Below are positions 9,815 to 18,695 of a stretch of DNA of 64,000 bases, piece by piece (position 1 is the stretch's first letter; each line of letters opens with the position of its first letter). Below the pieces are notes generated by a model. The model searched no databases. It saw only the letters and a program-made list of their open reading frames with translations, and was not told the origin of the DNA. The DNA lies in NCBI GenBank assembly GCA_036496605.1, contig DASXKV010000068.1:1-64000 (forward strand), in the 5' to 3' direction. Made by a program: the position numbers and the translations under genes. This DNA comes from Gemmatimonadaceae bacterium (lineage in GTDB: Bacteria > Gemmatimonadota > Gemmatimonadetes > Gemmatimonadales > Gemmatimonadaceae).

Positions 9815-9844
9815 GAATGAATCGATCTGGGTCGGCAGCGTGTG

Positions 9845-10648
9845 CTACTTATGTATGGCGCGAGTGGTCAGAAAAACACCGTAGATCCCCACGATGCCTG
9901 CAATTAGCTGCACAGAGTTCATGAGGCTCCACTGTCGCTTCGAATCCACGAGAATCTCGTCACCGGCTTTGAGATTGAGATGATCCAATGAGCGTCCGTC
10001 GGCGAGCGCGATGCGGACGTTATCCGAGTCCCAGATCATCGTGCCGGCTCGTCGCACGACCGTGCTCGAGAGGTTTGACTTCTCGACGACGCCGGCCTGC
10101 ATGATGACGTCGGCCAGCACCGCGTCACTCGGCGTCAAGTACCACCCAGGCCGACCGACTGCGCCCATCACGGCGAGACGAAGAAGCGGCGTTGCCCGAA
10201 CGGAGGGATTGCGTACGTACTTACTGAGATATGCGGTGACTGTGTCCGCAAGCTCCGAGCGCAGCACACCATCGAGCGATAGATCAGGAATTTTCGGCAC
10301 TTTCGTGAACTGTAACATCTTGCCAGCCCGGACCGTCACCGTATCGACTCCGCCCAACGGGAGGAAGTTGGAATTGTCGGGCGTGAGCACGCGCGGAATG
10401 TCGATCGACAGGATGATTCGGTCGCCCTCCTGAAAATCCCCGTCCCGGAGCCGCGTCTGGAGCACAGTCGCTTCGGCTTCGCGATGCTCGCTCCGCGCAT
10501 TGCGCGCAGCCAGCTCGAGCTGCGCGCGCGTTTCGAACCTTGACTCTCTGGGGGCGCCGGCGAGCGACTGCGCGCCGCTGCGATGTCCGAACGCCAACAT
10601 GAGCAGCACCGCGATTATGAACGCGGGCTTGACGTGCCTACTCCTCAT
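9845..10648 (-). CDS. Polysaccharide export protein, Wza-like (Poly_export plus SLBB)
   Basis: The ATG at 10648 has AAGGAG eight bases upstream and gives a signal peptide (basic start, then FIIAVLLMLAFG, cleavage near AQS). Upstream in-frame starts up to 10768 lack such a site. The mature part has a polysaccharide export domain (RLRDGDFQEGDRIILSI) and a soluble ligand-binding beta-grasp domain (AVMGAVGRPGWYLTPSDAVLADVI). A hydrophobic segment near the C-terminus (VQLIAGIVGIYGVF) could span the outer membrane, as the Wza C-terminal helix does. At 267 residues it is shorter than E. coli Wza, with one clear SLBB domain. It is the first gene of the minus-strand export trio. Confidence 0.86.
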   Translation of the reverse strand: MRSRHVKPAFIIAVLLMLAFGHRSGAQSLAGAPRESRFETRAQLELAARNARSEHREAEATVLQTRLRDGDFQEGDRIILSIDIPRVLTPDNSNFLPLGGVDTVTVRAGKMLQFTKVPKIPDLSLDGVLRSELADTVTAYLSKYVRNPSVRATPLLRLAVMGAVGRPGWYLTPSDAVLADVIMQAGVVEKSNLSSTVVRRAGTMIWDSDNVRIALADGRSLDHLNLKAGDEILVDSKRQWSLMNSVQLIAGIVGIYGVFLTTRAIHK

Positions 10649-10964
10649 TGGTCCAGCTCCTTGCCGCGGCAAATGCGCCGTCAGATGTCTGTCATACGTG
10701 AGTCCTCTCGCCGACCCGCCGTTCATGAATAGCGTGAGGCAAGCGCAGGCGGAGGGTGCAATCGCCATACCTGGTGCGTGCCCGATGGTAAGTGTCGTAA
10801 GAGACTATCCGCCAAGGAGATGTCACATCTCCCTCGGATAGGTGCGCCGTCAGCGCAACACCTGATTGCGCGCACGCATCACTATTGTGGTGTGCCTGTC
10901 GGTCTGTGACGCGCATAGCGCGGACGAATGGGTGGCACCAGGGTTGCTTCCGCCCCGATTCGTA
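10649..10964. other. Divergent intergenic region between export protein and GT2 genes
   Basis: This region should hold promoters for both directions. Its main visible structure is the nested dyad at 10806-10840. No convincing sigma-70 hexamer pair was found. Confidence 0.5.
10806..10840. promoter_or_regulatory. Nested dyad symmetry, candidate operator
   Basis: TATCCG (10806-10811) pairs with CGGATA (10835-10840). Inside it, GGAGATGT (10816-10823) pairs perfectly with ACATCTCC (10825-10832) around a single C. Such a tight inner palindrome suits a dimeric DNA-binding protein better than an RNA hairpin. Its place between divergent exopolysaccharide genes suggests a regulatory site; this is inference. 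Confidence 0.5.
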
Positions 10965-12077
10965 ATGCTCAGCAATGGTGCGCGCCCCGTACGGTCTCTG
11001 ACCCCCACACTATTCGAGTCCCCTGTGCAGAGGGGACTCGTGACAGTCGTGATCCCGACGTACAATCGATCGGCGATCGTGGGCAGCGCGATCGAGAGCG
11101 CGTTAAAACAGACATACCGCGATCTCGAGTGTGTCGTGGTAGACGATGGCTCGTCGGACGACACGCGCGCCGTCGTCGAAAGCTACGGCCCGCGCGTCCG
11201 TTACATCTATCAAGAGAACGCGGGCGTCACCGCGGCCCGCAACCTCGCCATACGCCATGCCCGCGGCGAGTTCTTGGCGTTCCTGGACTCCGATGACTTG
11301 TGGCGACCCTGGAGAATCGAGAGCCAGGTTGCCGCGTTGCGCCGCCATCCGGAAGCGGGATTGGCATGGACAGACATGACAGCCGTGGAGCGTTCGGGCC
11401 ACGAGATTTGCGAGCGCTATCTGCGCACGATGTACGCGGCGCACACGAGAGTGAGTATCGAGGAAGAGATGGGGCAGGTTGCCACACTCGGGGCTCTCTG
11501 TGCGGCGGTGCCGGCCGAGCATGCGTCGGCCGCGGTACGTGTTGGAGATTTATTCAGTGAGATCCTGCTCGGGAATCTGATGCACACCTCCACTGTCCTC
11601 GTGCGTCGCGATTGGGTGGAACGTGTAGGAGGTTTTGATCCCACGTTTGTCCGCGCCGGCGAGGACTACGAGTTCTACGTGCGTCTTTGCTCGGTGGGTC
11701 CTGTCATCTTCATCGACGCACCGTCGACGCTCTACTGCGTTGGCGCTCCGGATCAGTTGACGCGCCCGTCGATGCTTCTCGAGATCGCGCGGAACAATCT
11801 GCGCACGATCGAGAAGTGGGTGCCGCACGCCGGCCCACACCTTACGATTCCGCGCCGAACCATTCAGACGAGATTCGCGGACTCTTACGGCTGGCTCGGC
11901 GAAGCCGAGCTGGATGCGGGAAATCGCCTCGCCGCCGCCCGCGTACTGATGGCGAGCATTGCGCGCCGGCCGCGGATCGACCGTCGTGGGCTGCTCCTCG
12001 CGATGTGTTTCATGCCTAACGGGTTATCAACGCGCGTGCGGGAAGTGCGCTCCAGGCTCCGCTCTCGCTTGAACTAG
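10965..12077 (+). CDS. Glycosyltransferase family 2
   Basis: The GT-A fold begins with VTVVIPTYNRSAIVGSAIES and has VVDDGSSDDT, the NAGVTAARN loop and the metal-binding FLDSDDLW. HTSTVLVRRDWVERVGGFDP and EDYEFYVRL fit the acceptor and base region. It should transfer a sugar from a nucleotide donor to a growing glycan on the cytoplasmic face. The ATG at 10965 is preferred; a TTG at 10866 would add 33 residues without resemblance to the family. FVRAGEDYEF carries the usual ED pair. It heads a plus-strand run with the FemAB-like and GT-B genes. Confidence 0.88.
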   Translation: MLSNGARPVRSLTPTLFESPVQRGLVTVVIPTYNRSAIVGSAIESALKQTYRDLECVVVDDGSSDDTRAVVESYGPRVRYIYQENAGVTAARNLAIRHARGEFLAFLDSDDLWRPWRIESQVAALRRHPEAGLAWTDMTAVERSGHEICERYLRTMYAAHTRVSIEEEMGQVATLGALCAAVPAEHASAAVRVGDLFSEILLGNLMHTSTVLVRRDWVERVGGFDPTFVRAGEDYEFYVRLCSVGPVIFIDAPSTLYCVGAPDQLTRPSMLLEIARNNLRTIEKWVPHAGPHLTIPRRTIQTRFADSYGWLGEAELDAGNRLAAARVLMASIARRPRIDRRGLLLAMCFMPNGLSTRVREVRSRLRSRLN

Positions 12078-12114
12078 CCCGCGCTTGTACCCACTAAGTC
12101 TCAGGGGTCGCTCC

Positions 12115-13200
12115 GTGCCTAACGGCAGTCTTCAACATCGCATTCATCGCATCACTGGCTTCGGCTCTGCGCGCGAAGCCGCCGAGAAGGAACTCGACAG
12201 CCAGGGAATCGTTCTGCCGTTTCCGCAACGCGGGGAATGGCACCAGGCAATCGGAGAATGGAGCTCTGCGCTCGTAGTTGCAAGCGACGCGGAGGGTCGG
12301 GCAAGAGCGGCGGCGGGCATAGGAATCGGGCGCAGTCGGGCGCTTCCGTGGCATTGCATCTATCAGGTGGAGCGCCTCGCGTCGAGCGAAACCGACGTCG
12401 AGGTGGCGCTGGTGAACGGCATTGCCGACGCTGCGCACTCCGACCCGTTCTGCATTCGGGTACGACTCGGCATATTCGAGCCCGATCCAGAGCGACGGTT
12501 GCGGCTTGGTACATTGCTGGGAGAATGCGGTTTCATAAAGGCTCAACAGCCGGAACGGTACCGGCGTACGCCGTCACTCGATCTGCAGGCCTCAGAGGAG
12601 CAGCTGTTTTCCAAGGTGGCATCCAGCGCGCGCCGCAACGTGCGCGCGCCCGCCAAACGCGGCTTTCAGCTCGTGCCGTTGACCGACCCGTCCTACGCCG
12701 GCAGGCTAGAGGAGTTGATGGACGAGTCGTTCCGGCGAACGGGTGGGACCGCGATTCAGCTGCCATGGGAAACGATCCTGCAGCGGTCCGGACATTCGCC
12801 TAACCGCTCCCGCGTCATCGGTCTCTTCAAGCCTAGCGAGGTCGCGCCGAGCGGCCTGATCGCGTTCGCTTGGGGCTGCGTCAACGGCAATTACGTGACA
12901 TACGAGGCGGGGGCAGCCACGCGCCAAGAGAGTTTAGGGAATTTGCCTCTGGCGTATGCGCCACTGTGGGATCTCATTGCCTGGGCGAAACGCATCGGTG
13001 CGACGTGGTTCGACTTTGGCGGCGTACCCGCGGTCGACGAAACAGCCACTGCCGATCCACTCAGCGGGATATCGGACTTCAAGCGATTCTTCTGCGAGCG
13101 CATCATCGAAGTCCGCGACGAGTGGACTCTCGAGCCACGTCCGGTGCGCGGAATGATCGCACGGAAAGTCAGCGCCGCCGCGCAGCGGTTTCTGCGATAG
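12115..13200 (+). CDS. FemAB/GNAT-fold aminoacyl- or acyltransferase
   Basis: The GTG at 12115 follows AGGGG by seven bases; a TTG at 12085 is an alternative. The 361-residue product shows the Fem-type layout: a first GNAT-like half, the RNVRAPAKRGF segment typical of this family, and a second half with GLIAFAWGCVNGNYVTYEAGA and WFDFGG. FemAB-type proteins transfer amino acids or acyl groups, classically from tRNA to lipid II; many glycan-locus members have unknown donors. The start codon overlaps a CCTAACG motif (12118-12124). A second, different FemAB-like gene lies at 35718. Confidence 0.75.
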   Translation: MPNGSLQHRIHRITGFGSAREAAEKELDSQGIVLPFPQRGEWHQAIGEWSSALVVASDAEGRARAAAGIGIGRSRALPWHCIYQVERLASSETDVEVALVNGIADAAHSDPFCIRVRLGIFEPDPERRLRLGTLLGECGFIKAQQPERYRRTPSLDLQASEEQLFSKVASSARRNVRAPAKRGFQLVPLTDPSYAGRLEELMDESFRRTGGTAIQLPWETILQRSGHSPNRSRVIGLFKPSEVAPSGLIAFAWGCVNGNYVTYEAGAATRQESLGNLPLAYAPLWDLIAWAKRIGATWFDFGGVPAVDETATADPLSGISDFKRFFCERIIEVRDEWTLEPRPVRGMIARKVSAAAQRFLR

Positions 13201-13411
13201 CTCGGCCGCGCGCGGCGACTGTGGCGGGAGTGCCACAGCCGGGCATCGTCCCCTACATGTCGTACGATGTTCCTGCACGGCGTCGAGTGCGTTCTCGATT
13301 GCGTTGAATGCACTTAGCTAGCGCGGGCGCGAACGCACGGCGGCGAAGAACGCGGCACCGCTTCTGCGCCTATACGGCGCGGTCCGTTCTCTTCAATCGT
13401 CTTCGATCGAA

Positions 13412-15400
13412 ATGCAGCTTCATCATCAGCGCGATTCGTCTGTCAGCGACGACAGTCAGGCACCTCTCTTCGTCGTCGATCTTGCTAGCTCCCGCCTTGC
13501 GCAACCGATGGTCCGGCGCGCCGCTCGCCGCGCAATTGCTCGCGCCGTGGCGGCTGCGCATAATGGCAAGGGGCGGATCCCGCGGCCTCGCGTATTGCTG
13601 CACGGTGAGGACGGCACTTTTGTCCGCATCGGTGACATCGAGCTGCTGAGCACATTGGACTATGCGCTACCCCATGTCGGCTCCGCGGATGAGCCTTGGG
13701 TTAACGAGGCGTCGAACGAACTACTGTATGGCAGCGGCGCGCAATTCTTCCCTGTGGTCGACGGCGTATCACTGGCCGATCTCTGCCGACTCGAAGTCCA
13801 GGACTATTATCTGGATTACGCCCATCTTGCAGGCGCGCTCTGTCGAGTGCTCGCCGAGAAGCCGACCTCGATTTGCACGATCTTCACGATCGATCCGGAA
13901 CGCGCCGACGCGCTGCGAATATCGATTTCCGATCTCGTCGCCGACGCCAAGTCGTGGACTCCGCCGTTCATCGCCGGACTTCGACAGATTGGCCGAATGC
14001 TGCATCGGATCCGACGCCGTCGTGCCGGTGGGCAAGCCAAGCGCCTCTCGGCGATCCGGAGCTCGCCGAGGCGCGCTTCGCTCAAGGCACCGGTGCTATT
14101 CGTATCCGAGGCCGCGCCCATGGCGCAGATGTTCGATGTCGTCGAGCGACACTTGAAGAAGTTGAACGATGAGCGTTCGCTTCGGCTGGAGCTCACCGGG
14201 AGCCGCGAAACGATCGCGATCGAGAACGGCGCGGCGGCGGTCGTCGCGACCTTCGGACATCCGTCGGCGCTGGTGCGTGGTAGACAAGGAAGGTTCAGCG
14301 GCCAGTGGCGAACAACCGCGCGGGAATCGCACCGAATCGTGATCGAAAAGCCGTATATCGGTGCCGCGGGCGTGGGATCGCTGCGCGCACCCGTTAGGCA
14401 TCTACTCGAACATCTGTACTCGGAGCGTTTCGATCAAGTCTTCGAGCACCTCGAGTTCGCCCGTGCCTTCGTCGACGTCGCTCGGCCCGAGGTGCTCGTT
14501 GTTGGCAACGACCGGTGGTGGGTTGGGCAAGCATTCGTGAGGGCCGCGCAACAGCGCGGGATTCCGACCGTTCTCATTCAGGACGGACTGGCGTGTGACA
14601 AGGCGAGCTGGTCGTGGATCTCCGCCGATCACGTTGCGGCGTTCAGCCCCGTGCTCGCGGAGCTCCTCGTCTCGCACGGCGTCTCGCGCGACCGGATCGC
14701 GATCACCGGGCAGCCCCGATATGACTCGTTATGCAAGAAGCGGTATACGCGCGACTCCGGGTCCATTCGGGCTGCGCGCGCCAAGCTGGGCACGAGCACC
14801 GGTCCTTGCGTCCTTCTCGCGACTCAGCCACACCAAGACGCTGATCGAGTTGCGAAGGCGGTAGAAGCCCTGCTTCAGATCGATGGTGTGCACGTGTTGC
14901 TTCGTCCGCACCCGAGCGAATTCGTTGGGAAGTATGCCCACTGCGTGATGGTAAATCCGGGCCGAGTTTTACTTGCCAGGGGGATGGACATCGACGCGCT
15001 ACTCGATGCGGCCGACGTCGTCGTGACCGAGTACTCAACGGTCGCTCTCGAGGGTGCGATGCTGGGCATCCCGGTGATCATCGCCAGTTTCCTTGGCGAC
15101 CGCTCGGATCCACGCGTGTTCGATGGTTTCAGCGTTGCCGTTAGGTCGCCGGAGGCGCTATACGAGGCTGCACAAGCGTTCTGCCAAAGCCGCACAGCGG
15201 AGCACCTGATTGATGCGGAGCGATTGCACTCGCTCGTTGGACCGCTCGATGGTCAATCGGGACTTCGAGTCGCCCACCTGATCCACTCACTGCGGAGATC
15301 TCATAAGCACCAAAATGATTTGCGCTCTCGCTCTCTTCTGCCATTGCAGGGAAGCGACACGCCGTCGGGGGCGGAGGCGACGTTGTCCGCGCGTCATTGA
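13412..15400 (+). CDS. GT-B-like surface carbohydrate protein (CDP-glycerol/capsule transferase type)
   Basis: The 662-residue product has a Rossmann-like domain with PEVLVVGNDRWWVGQAFVRAAQQRGIPTVLIQDG, then ITGQPRYDSL, VHVLLRPHPSEF and a donor-site region ADVVVTEYSTVALEGAMLGIPVII. These blocks match GT-B enzymes such as CDP-glycerol glycerophosphotransferases and capsule transferases. The first 230 residues resemble no family I know. There is no signal peptide or clear membrane helix, so a cytoplasmic or membrane-associated role is likely. It follows the FemAB-like gene after a 211-base gap with no visible terminator. The exact donor sugar or polyol is unknown. Confidence 0.68.
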   Translation: MQLHHQRDSSVSDDSQAPLFVVDLASSRLAQPMVRRAARRAIARAVAAAHNGKGRIPRPRVLLHGEDGTFVRIGDIELLSTLDYALPHVGSADEPWVNEASNELLYGSGAQFFPVVDGVSLADLCRLEVQDYYLDYAHLAGALCRVLAEKPTSICTIFTIDPERADALRISISDLVADAKSWTPPFIAGLRQIGRMLHRIRRRRAGGQAKRLSAIRSSPRRASLKAPVLFVSEAAPMAQMFDVVERHLKKLNDERSLRLELTGSRETIAIENGAAAVVATFGHPSALVRGRQGRFSGQWRTTARESHRIVIEKPYIGAAGVGSLRAPVRHLLEHLYSERFDQVFEHLEFARAFVDVARPEVLVVGNDRWWVGQAFVRAAQQRGIPTVLIQDGLACDKASWSWISADHVAAFSPVLAELLVSHGVSRDRIAITGQPRYDSLCKKRYTRDSGSIRAARAKLGTSTGPCVLLATQPHQDADRVAKAVEALLQIDGVHVLLRPHPSEFVGKYAHCVMVNPGRVLLARGMDIDALLDAADVVVTEYSTVALEGAMLGIPVIIASFLGDRSDPRVFDGFSVAVRSPEALYEAAQAFCQSRTAEHLIDAERLHSLVGPLDGQSGLRVAHLIHSLRRSHKHQNDLRSRSLLPLQGSDTPSGAEATLSARH

Positions 15401-15477
15401 AGTGCAACCTCAGTTGTTGAGTGCGAAGACGACCGCCTAACGCGTCTCGCCGAGAACTCTTGTAAAGGATGGGATCG

Positions 15478-16776
15478 ATGGTCACCGAGCATGCGCTGGT
15501 TCCGCCAGGACCCACCGAGCCTTTCACGACCGGAGAGGACCTGCTGACCTGGATGGGGGATCAATTCGATCAGTTCGGCGACATTTTCAAGGCGCTCATC
15601 TACGGCACAACGGTCTACGTGGTGCGAGACCCAAGCCTTGCGGAGCACGTGCTCCGCAAGAATTGGCAGAACTACGTGAAGGGACAGGCGATCAAGCGCG
15701 TCGCTTTCCTGCTCGGTAGTGGTTTGATGGCCAGCGAGGGCGCACTCTGGAAAGCACAGCGACGAATGATCCAGCCCGCGTTTCACCGGGACGTGATCGA
15801 GCGTCTATCGACCCTCATCGTCGAGGTGAACAACGCTCTGCTCGCGCGATGGGAGCGCGCCGCACTGCTAAACGAGCAGGTGGATGTCACGACAGACGTC
15901 AGTCGAATGATCCTTGATATTGTCCTTCGGTCGATTTTCAGCTCGGACTACGATGAAATCGCTCCCTACTTCGACTTGGTATCGTCGGAACCGGAGCGTA
16001 ATATCGAATTCGCTCAGGGATTTCGCTCGTTAGGGCGCGTCATTCTCAATGTTGCTGCCCGACGACGAGATGAAACCGCGAAGCATGGTGACCTCCTTGA
16101 CATCCTGATGAACGCACGCGACCGCGATACGGGTAGGTTCATGCCCGACGGTCAGTTGGCGAACGAGGTGAAGACCCTCATCGTGGCGGGCCATGAGACA
16201 ACGGCAACCACTTTGAACTGGACGTGGTATCTCTTATCGCAACATCCGGAGGTCGAATCCAGGCTCACGAGCGAGCTTGAGCATCTCGAAGGCGACAGCT
16301 TCCCGGCTTGCAGTGATCTGCCGCAGTTCCCGTATACACGCCAGGTGATTGAGGAAACACTACGTCTTTACCCAGCGGGTTGGCTTCTGACGCGAAGAGC
16401 GATCAAGGACGATAGTCTCGGAGAATACGTCGTGCCCGCCGGGACCGAGATCTATATCCCAGTTTTCTTTATCCAACGGCACCCCGCCCTGTGGACGAGT
16501 CCGAGTCAATTCGATCCTGACCGATTCTCTCCCGACAACGCGCAATCGCGTCATTCGCTGGCGATGCTTCCGTTTTCCGCTGGTCCGCGAAACTGCATCG
16601 GGGAACCGCTTGCTCGGCTCGAGATGCAGATCCATGTGATGATGGTCGCAAAACGCTTGCGACTATGCTGCAGCAAGGAAACGGCGAGCCCAGAGCTAGA
16701 CGTAGGGGTAAACCTTCGTAGTAAATGCAACTTCTTCATGAGTCCGACGATGAGGACTTCCACAAACCCGTGCTGA
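15478..16776 (+). CDS. Cytochrome P450
   Basis: All hallmark motifs are present: I-helix AGHETT (237-242), K-helix ExxR in EETLRLYP (about 291), and the heme loop FSAGPRNCIGEPLA with the ligand Cys373. At about 432 residues it is a normal-length soluble bacterial P450 without a fused reductase. The second ATG (15478) is chosen because AAAGG lies nine bases upstream; the ATG at 15469 would be one base from that site. A CCTAACG copy lies shortly upstream. No ferredoxin gene is adjacent. It likely hydroxylates or desaturates an intermediate of the neighbouring pathway; the substrate is unknown. Confidence 0.93.
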   Translation: MVTEHALVPPGPTEPFTTGEDLLTWMGDQFDQFGDIFKALIYGTTVYVVRDPSLAEHVLRKNWQNYVKGQAIKRVAFLLGSGLMASEGALWKAQRRMIQPAFHRDVIERLSTLIVEVNNALLARWERAALLNEQVDVTTDVSRMILDIVLRSIFSSDYDEIAPYFDLVSSEPERNIEFAQGFRSLGRVILNVAARRRDETAKHGDLLDILMNARDRDTGRFMPDGQLANEVKTLIVAGHETTATTLNWTWYLLSQHPEVESRLTSELEHLEGDSFPACSDLPQFPYTRQVIEETLRLYPAGWLLTRRAIKDDSLGEYVVPAGTEIYIPVFFIQRHPALWTSPSQFDPDRFSPDNAQSRHSLAMLPFSAGPRNCIGEPLARLEMQIHVMMVAKRLRLCCSKETASPELDVGVNLRSKCNFFMSPTMRTSTNPC

Positions 16777-16786
16777 CTCGAGATCA

Positions 16787-17959
16787 ATGAGTTTGACAGC
16801 GATAACATGCGCCGCAGAGCCGCGCATTCGAATTGATCTCTGCCGTGAGGTGGACATCGAGCCAGCGATGAGCTTTCTGCACGAACATTGGGCGAAGAAT
16901 CACATCCTTTCGAGAGACGCAGCTCTTTTTCGCTGGCAGTACGAGGCCAAGCTTCGCGACGGTCGGGAGGATGCGCCGACGGTGCTTCTCGCATGGCGCT
17001 GCAATAAAATCGTCGGTATGCTGGGCCTGACGTTCATGCGATGGCTTCAGGAGGGATTGACGTACACGGGCGCTTGGTCATCACATTGGTTCGTCGTGCC
17101 CGAGTTGCGAACCTCACCTCTTTCGCTGTTGCTGATTCGTGAGGCTTCGCGGCTCGGCATCGAAGTGCTTGGCACGGTTGGAACTACTTCGCACTCGTCC
17201 AGCATTCTGCGCGCTCGGGGATACGACTGGATTCCTGAAATTCCGCGCTGGGTCGGCATCATCGATCAGACCAGCACTGCGACGCTGCTGCTCGCAAGCG
17301 GGATTCCCGCTTCGCAGCGTGACGAGGTGACCTCGTTCTGCCAGGAGCGCGTCGTTCGGCACACGCATGCAGCAAGTCATGCGGAGGACTGGCAGATTGT
17401 GGAGTGGAGCGACAAGCTCGGGGACGAGTGGGACGTCTGCTGGAACCGAAGCGCCGCTCGAGGGTTCGTTGGAGTAATCCGGAATGCCGCGTACTTACGA
17501 TGGCGTTACGCGAGGCACCCACGGTTCAAATATGAGATCCGGCTTGCGCGTCATTGCTCATCCGGCGTTGGAGGGCTGCTGGTCTTTCGTCTCGAGACGG
17601 TGAGGGGAAGGACCGAGCAGGTGGCGCGCATCTGTGAGTTGTTGACCGAGGGACCAGACGCAACTAACAGCTTGCTCTCGCGTTTCGTTGGTGACGCGAG
17701 ACAGGCCGGCATTTCGTTTGCCGATTTTTATTGCTCGAAGCCGATTCAGGGTCTCTCGGAAGCTGGATTCAACATTGAGCGAACGCTAACAGACCCATTC
17801 ACGCTTCCTTCACGATTGCAACCAGTCGAGCAGGGCGGACGTCCACTGAACTCGGCGATTCGATTCCCCGCCTCCTTGCGCGGCAGCCTTGAAGATGCAG
17901 TGGCCCGCGGCGCGTTGTATTTGACAAAGTCCGATGGCGATCAGGATCGGCCGAACTAG
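16787..17959 (+). CDS. GNAT-fold N-acyltransferase-like protein
   Basis: This 390-residue protein starts 10 bases after the P450. It looks like a two-lobe GNAT protein: AWSSHWFVVPELRTSPLSLLLIREA and TSHSSSILRARGYDWIP resemble the acyl-CoA pocket region, and YLRWRYARHPRFKYE is a block seen in acyltransferases of exopolysaccharide loci. The donor could be an acyl-CoA or an acyl-carrier protein, given the carrier proteins nearby. The family assignment rests on motif style, so the function remains open. Confidence 0.6.
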   Translation: MSLTAITCAAEPRIRIDLCREVDIEPAMSFLHEHWAKNHILSRDAALFRWQYEAKLRDGREDAPTVLLAWRCNKIVGMLGLTFMRWLQEGLTYTGAWSSHWFVVPELRTSPLSLLLIREASRLGIEVLGTVGTTSHSSSILRARGYDWIPEIPRWVGIIDQTSTATLLLASGIPASQRDEVTSFCQERVVRHTHAASHAEDWQIVEWSDKLGDEWDVCWNRSAARGFVGVIRNAAYLRWRYARHPRFKYEIRLARHCSSGVGGLLVFRLETVRGRTEQVARICELLTEGPDATNSLLSRFVGDARQAGISFADFYCSKPIQGLSEAGFNIERTLTDPFTLPSRLQPVEQGGRPLNSAIRFPASLRGSLEDAVARGALYLTKSDGDQDRPN

Positions 17960-18212
17960 CCGCACGAGTTTTTTTATCCGGAATGCGTAAGACCCAACGA
18001 CGCAGAGTATTGGGCAAGAGGCCAGGATCTCGAATGGTATTCCACGGCGGTCGCGCTCGGCACGATCTGCGTGATTGTCCGCGTTGGCCAATGACCGGAA
18101 TGTGGCATGCCACGTCACTGAACAAGCAACGTGATCCACTCACAAGCGCTGGGACGTTGATGAGCGACGCCGCGACCGCGTTGGTGGTGCTCGCACTCTC
18201 GAGCGCTCAACG
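17960..18212. other. Convergent intergenic region
   Basis: A run of seven T at 17969-17975 follows the GNAT gene, but only a four-base stem precedes it, so a terminator is doubtful. The short plus-strand frame 17983-18216 has no ribosome binding site or family match. Confidence 0.4.
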
Positions 18213-18686
18213 CTAGCTCACGAGCTGAGCGTAGCGGCCGCGATAATGCAACAGCGGCCGTGCTTCGCCCATCGTTCCGCGTTCCACTTCGGCAATGAAG
18301 ATGGTATGGTCGCCAGCTTCATAGTGCCGAACGAGCTGGCACTCGAGGTGAGCAGCCGCGTCGTCCAGTAACAAGACGTCGTTTTCCCCGCGCGTGAACG
18401 GAACGCCATCGAATCGATCCGCGTCGCCCTTGTCGGCAAATCGACGAGAGTGCGCCTCGTGCTCCGATGCAATGATGCTAATTCCCAACTTTGGGTGACG
18501 CAGCATTAAGCCGTGCATCGAGGCACTGTGATCGACGCAGACCAGGACGAGTGGCGGTGACAGGCTGACGGAGCAGAACGCGCTCACGGTCATGCCGACG
18601 TCGCGCTCGCCATCACGAGCCGTAATGATCGCGATGCCCGATGCGAACCGTCCCAGAAGATGTCGGTAAGTGTTGGAGTCGAGCAT
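18213..18686 (-). CDS. Flavin reductase-like FMN-binding protein
   Basis: The 157-residue product matches the short-chain flavin reductase family (HpaC/ActVB type): RHLLGRFASGIAIITARDG, GMTVSAFCSVSLSPPLVLVCVD and DAAAHLECQLVRHYEAGDHTIFIAEV. These enzymes give free reduced FMN or FAD to a separate oxygenase. It is the last gene of a nine-gene minus-strand operon, nine bases after the SDR gene. A likely partner is the acyl-CoA-dehydrogenase-fold protein at 25845, which lacks the usual catalytic Glu motif; that pairing is inference. Confidence 0.88.
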   Translation of the reverse strand: MLDSNTYRHLLGRFASGIAIITARDGERDVGMTVSAFCSVSLSPPLVLVCVDHSASMHGLMLRHPKLGISIIASEHEAHSRRFADKGDADRFDGVPFTRGENDVLLLDDAAAHLECQLVRHYEAGDHTIFIAEVERGTMGEARPLLHYRGRYAQLVS

Positions 18687-18695
18687 CGGCTCACC

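Noticed and set aside
17960-17980. Terminator after the GNAT-like gene
   Set aside because: There is a run of seven T, but the preceding stem has only four base pairs.
17983-18216. Short plus-strand frame
   Set aside because: No ribosome binding site, no family resemblance, and it lies between two convergent genes.
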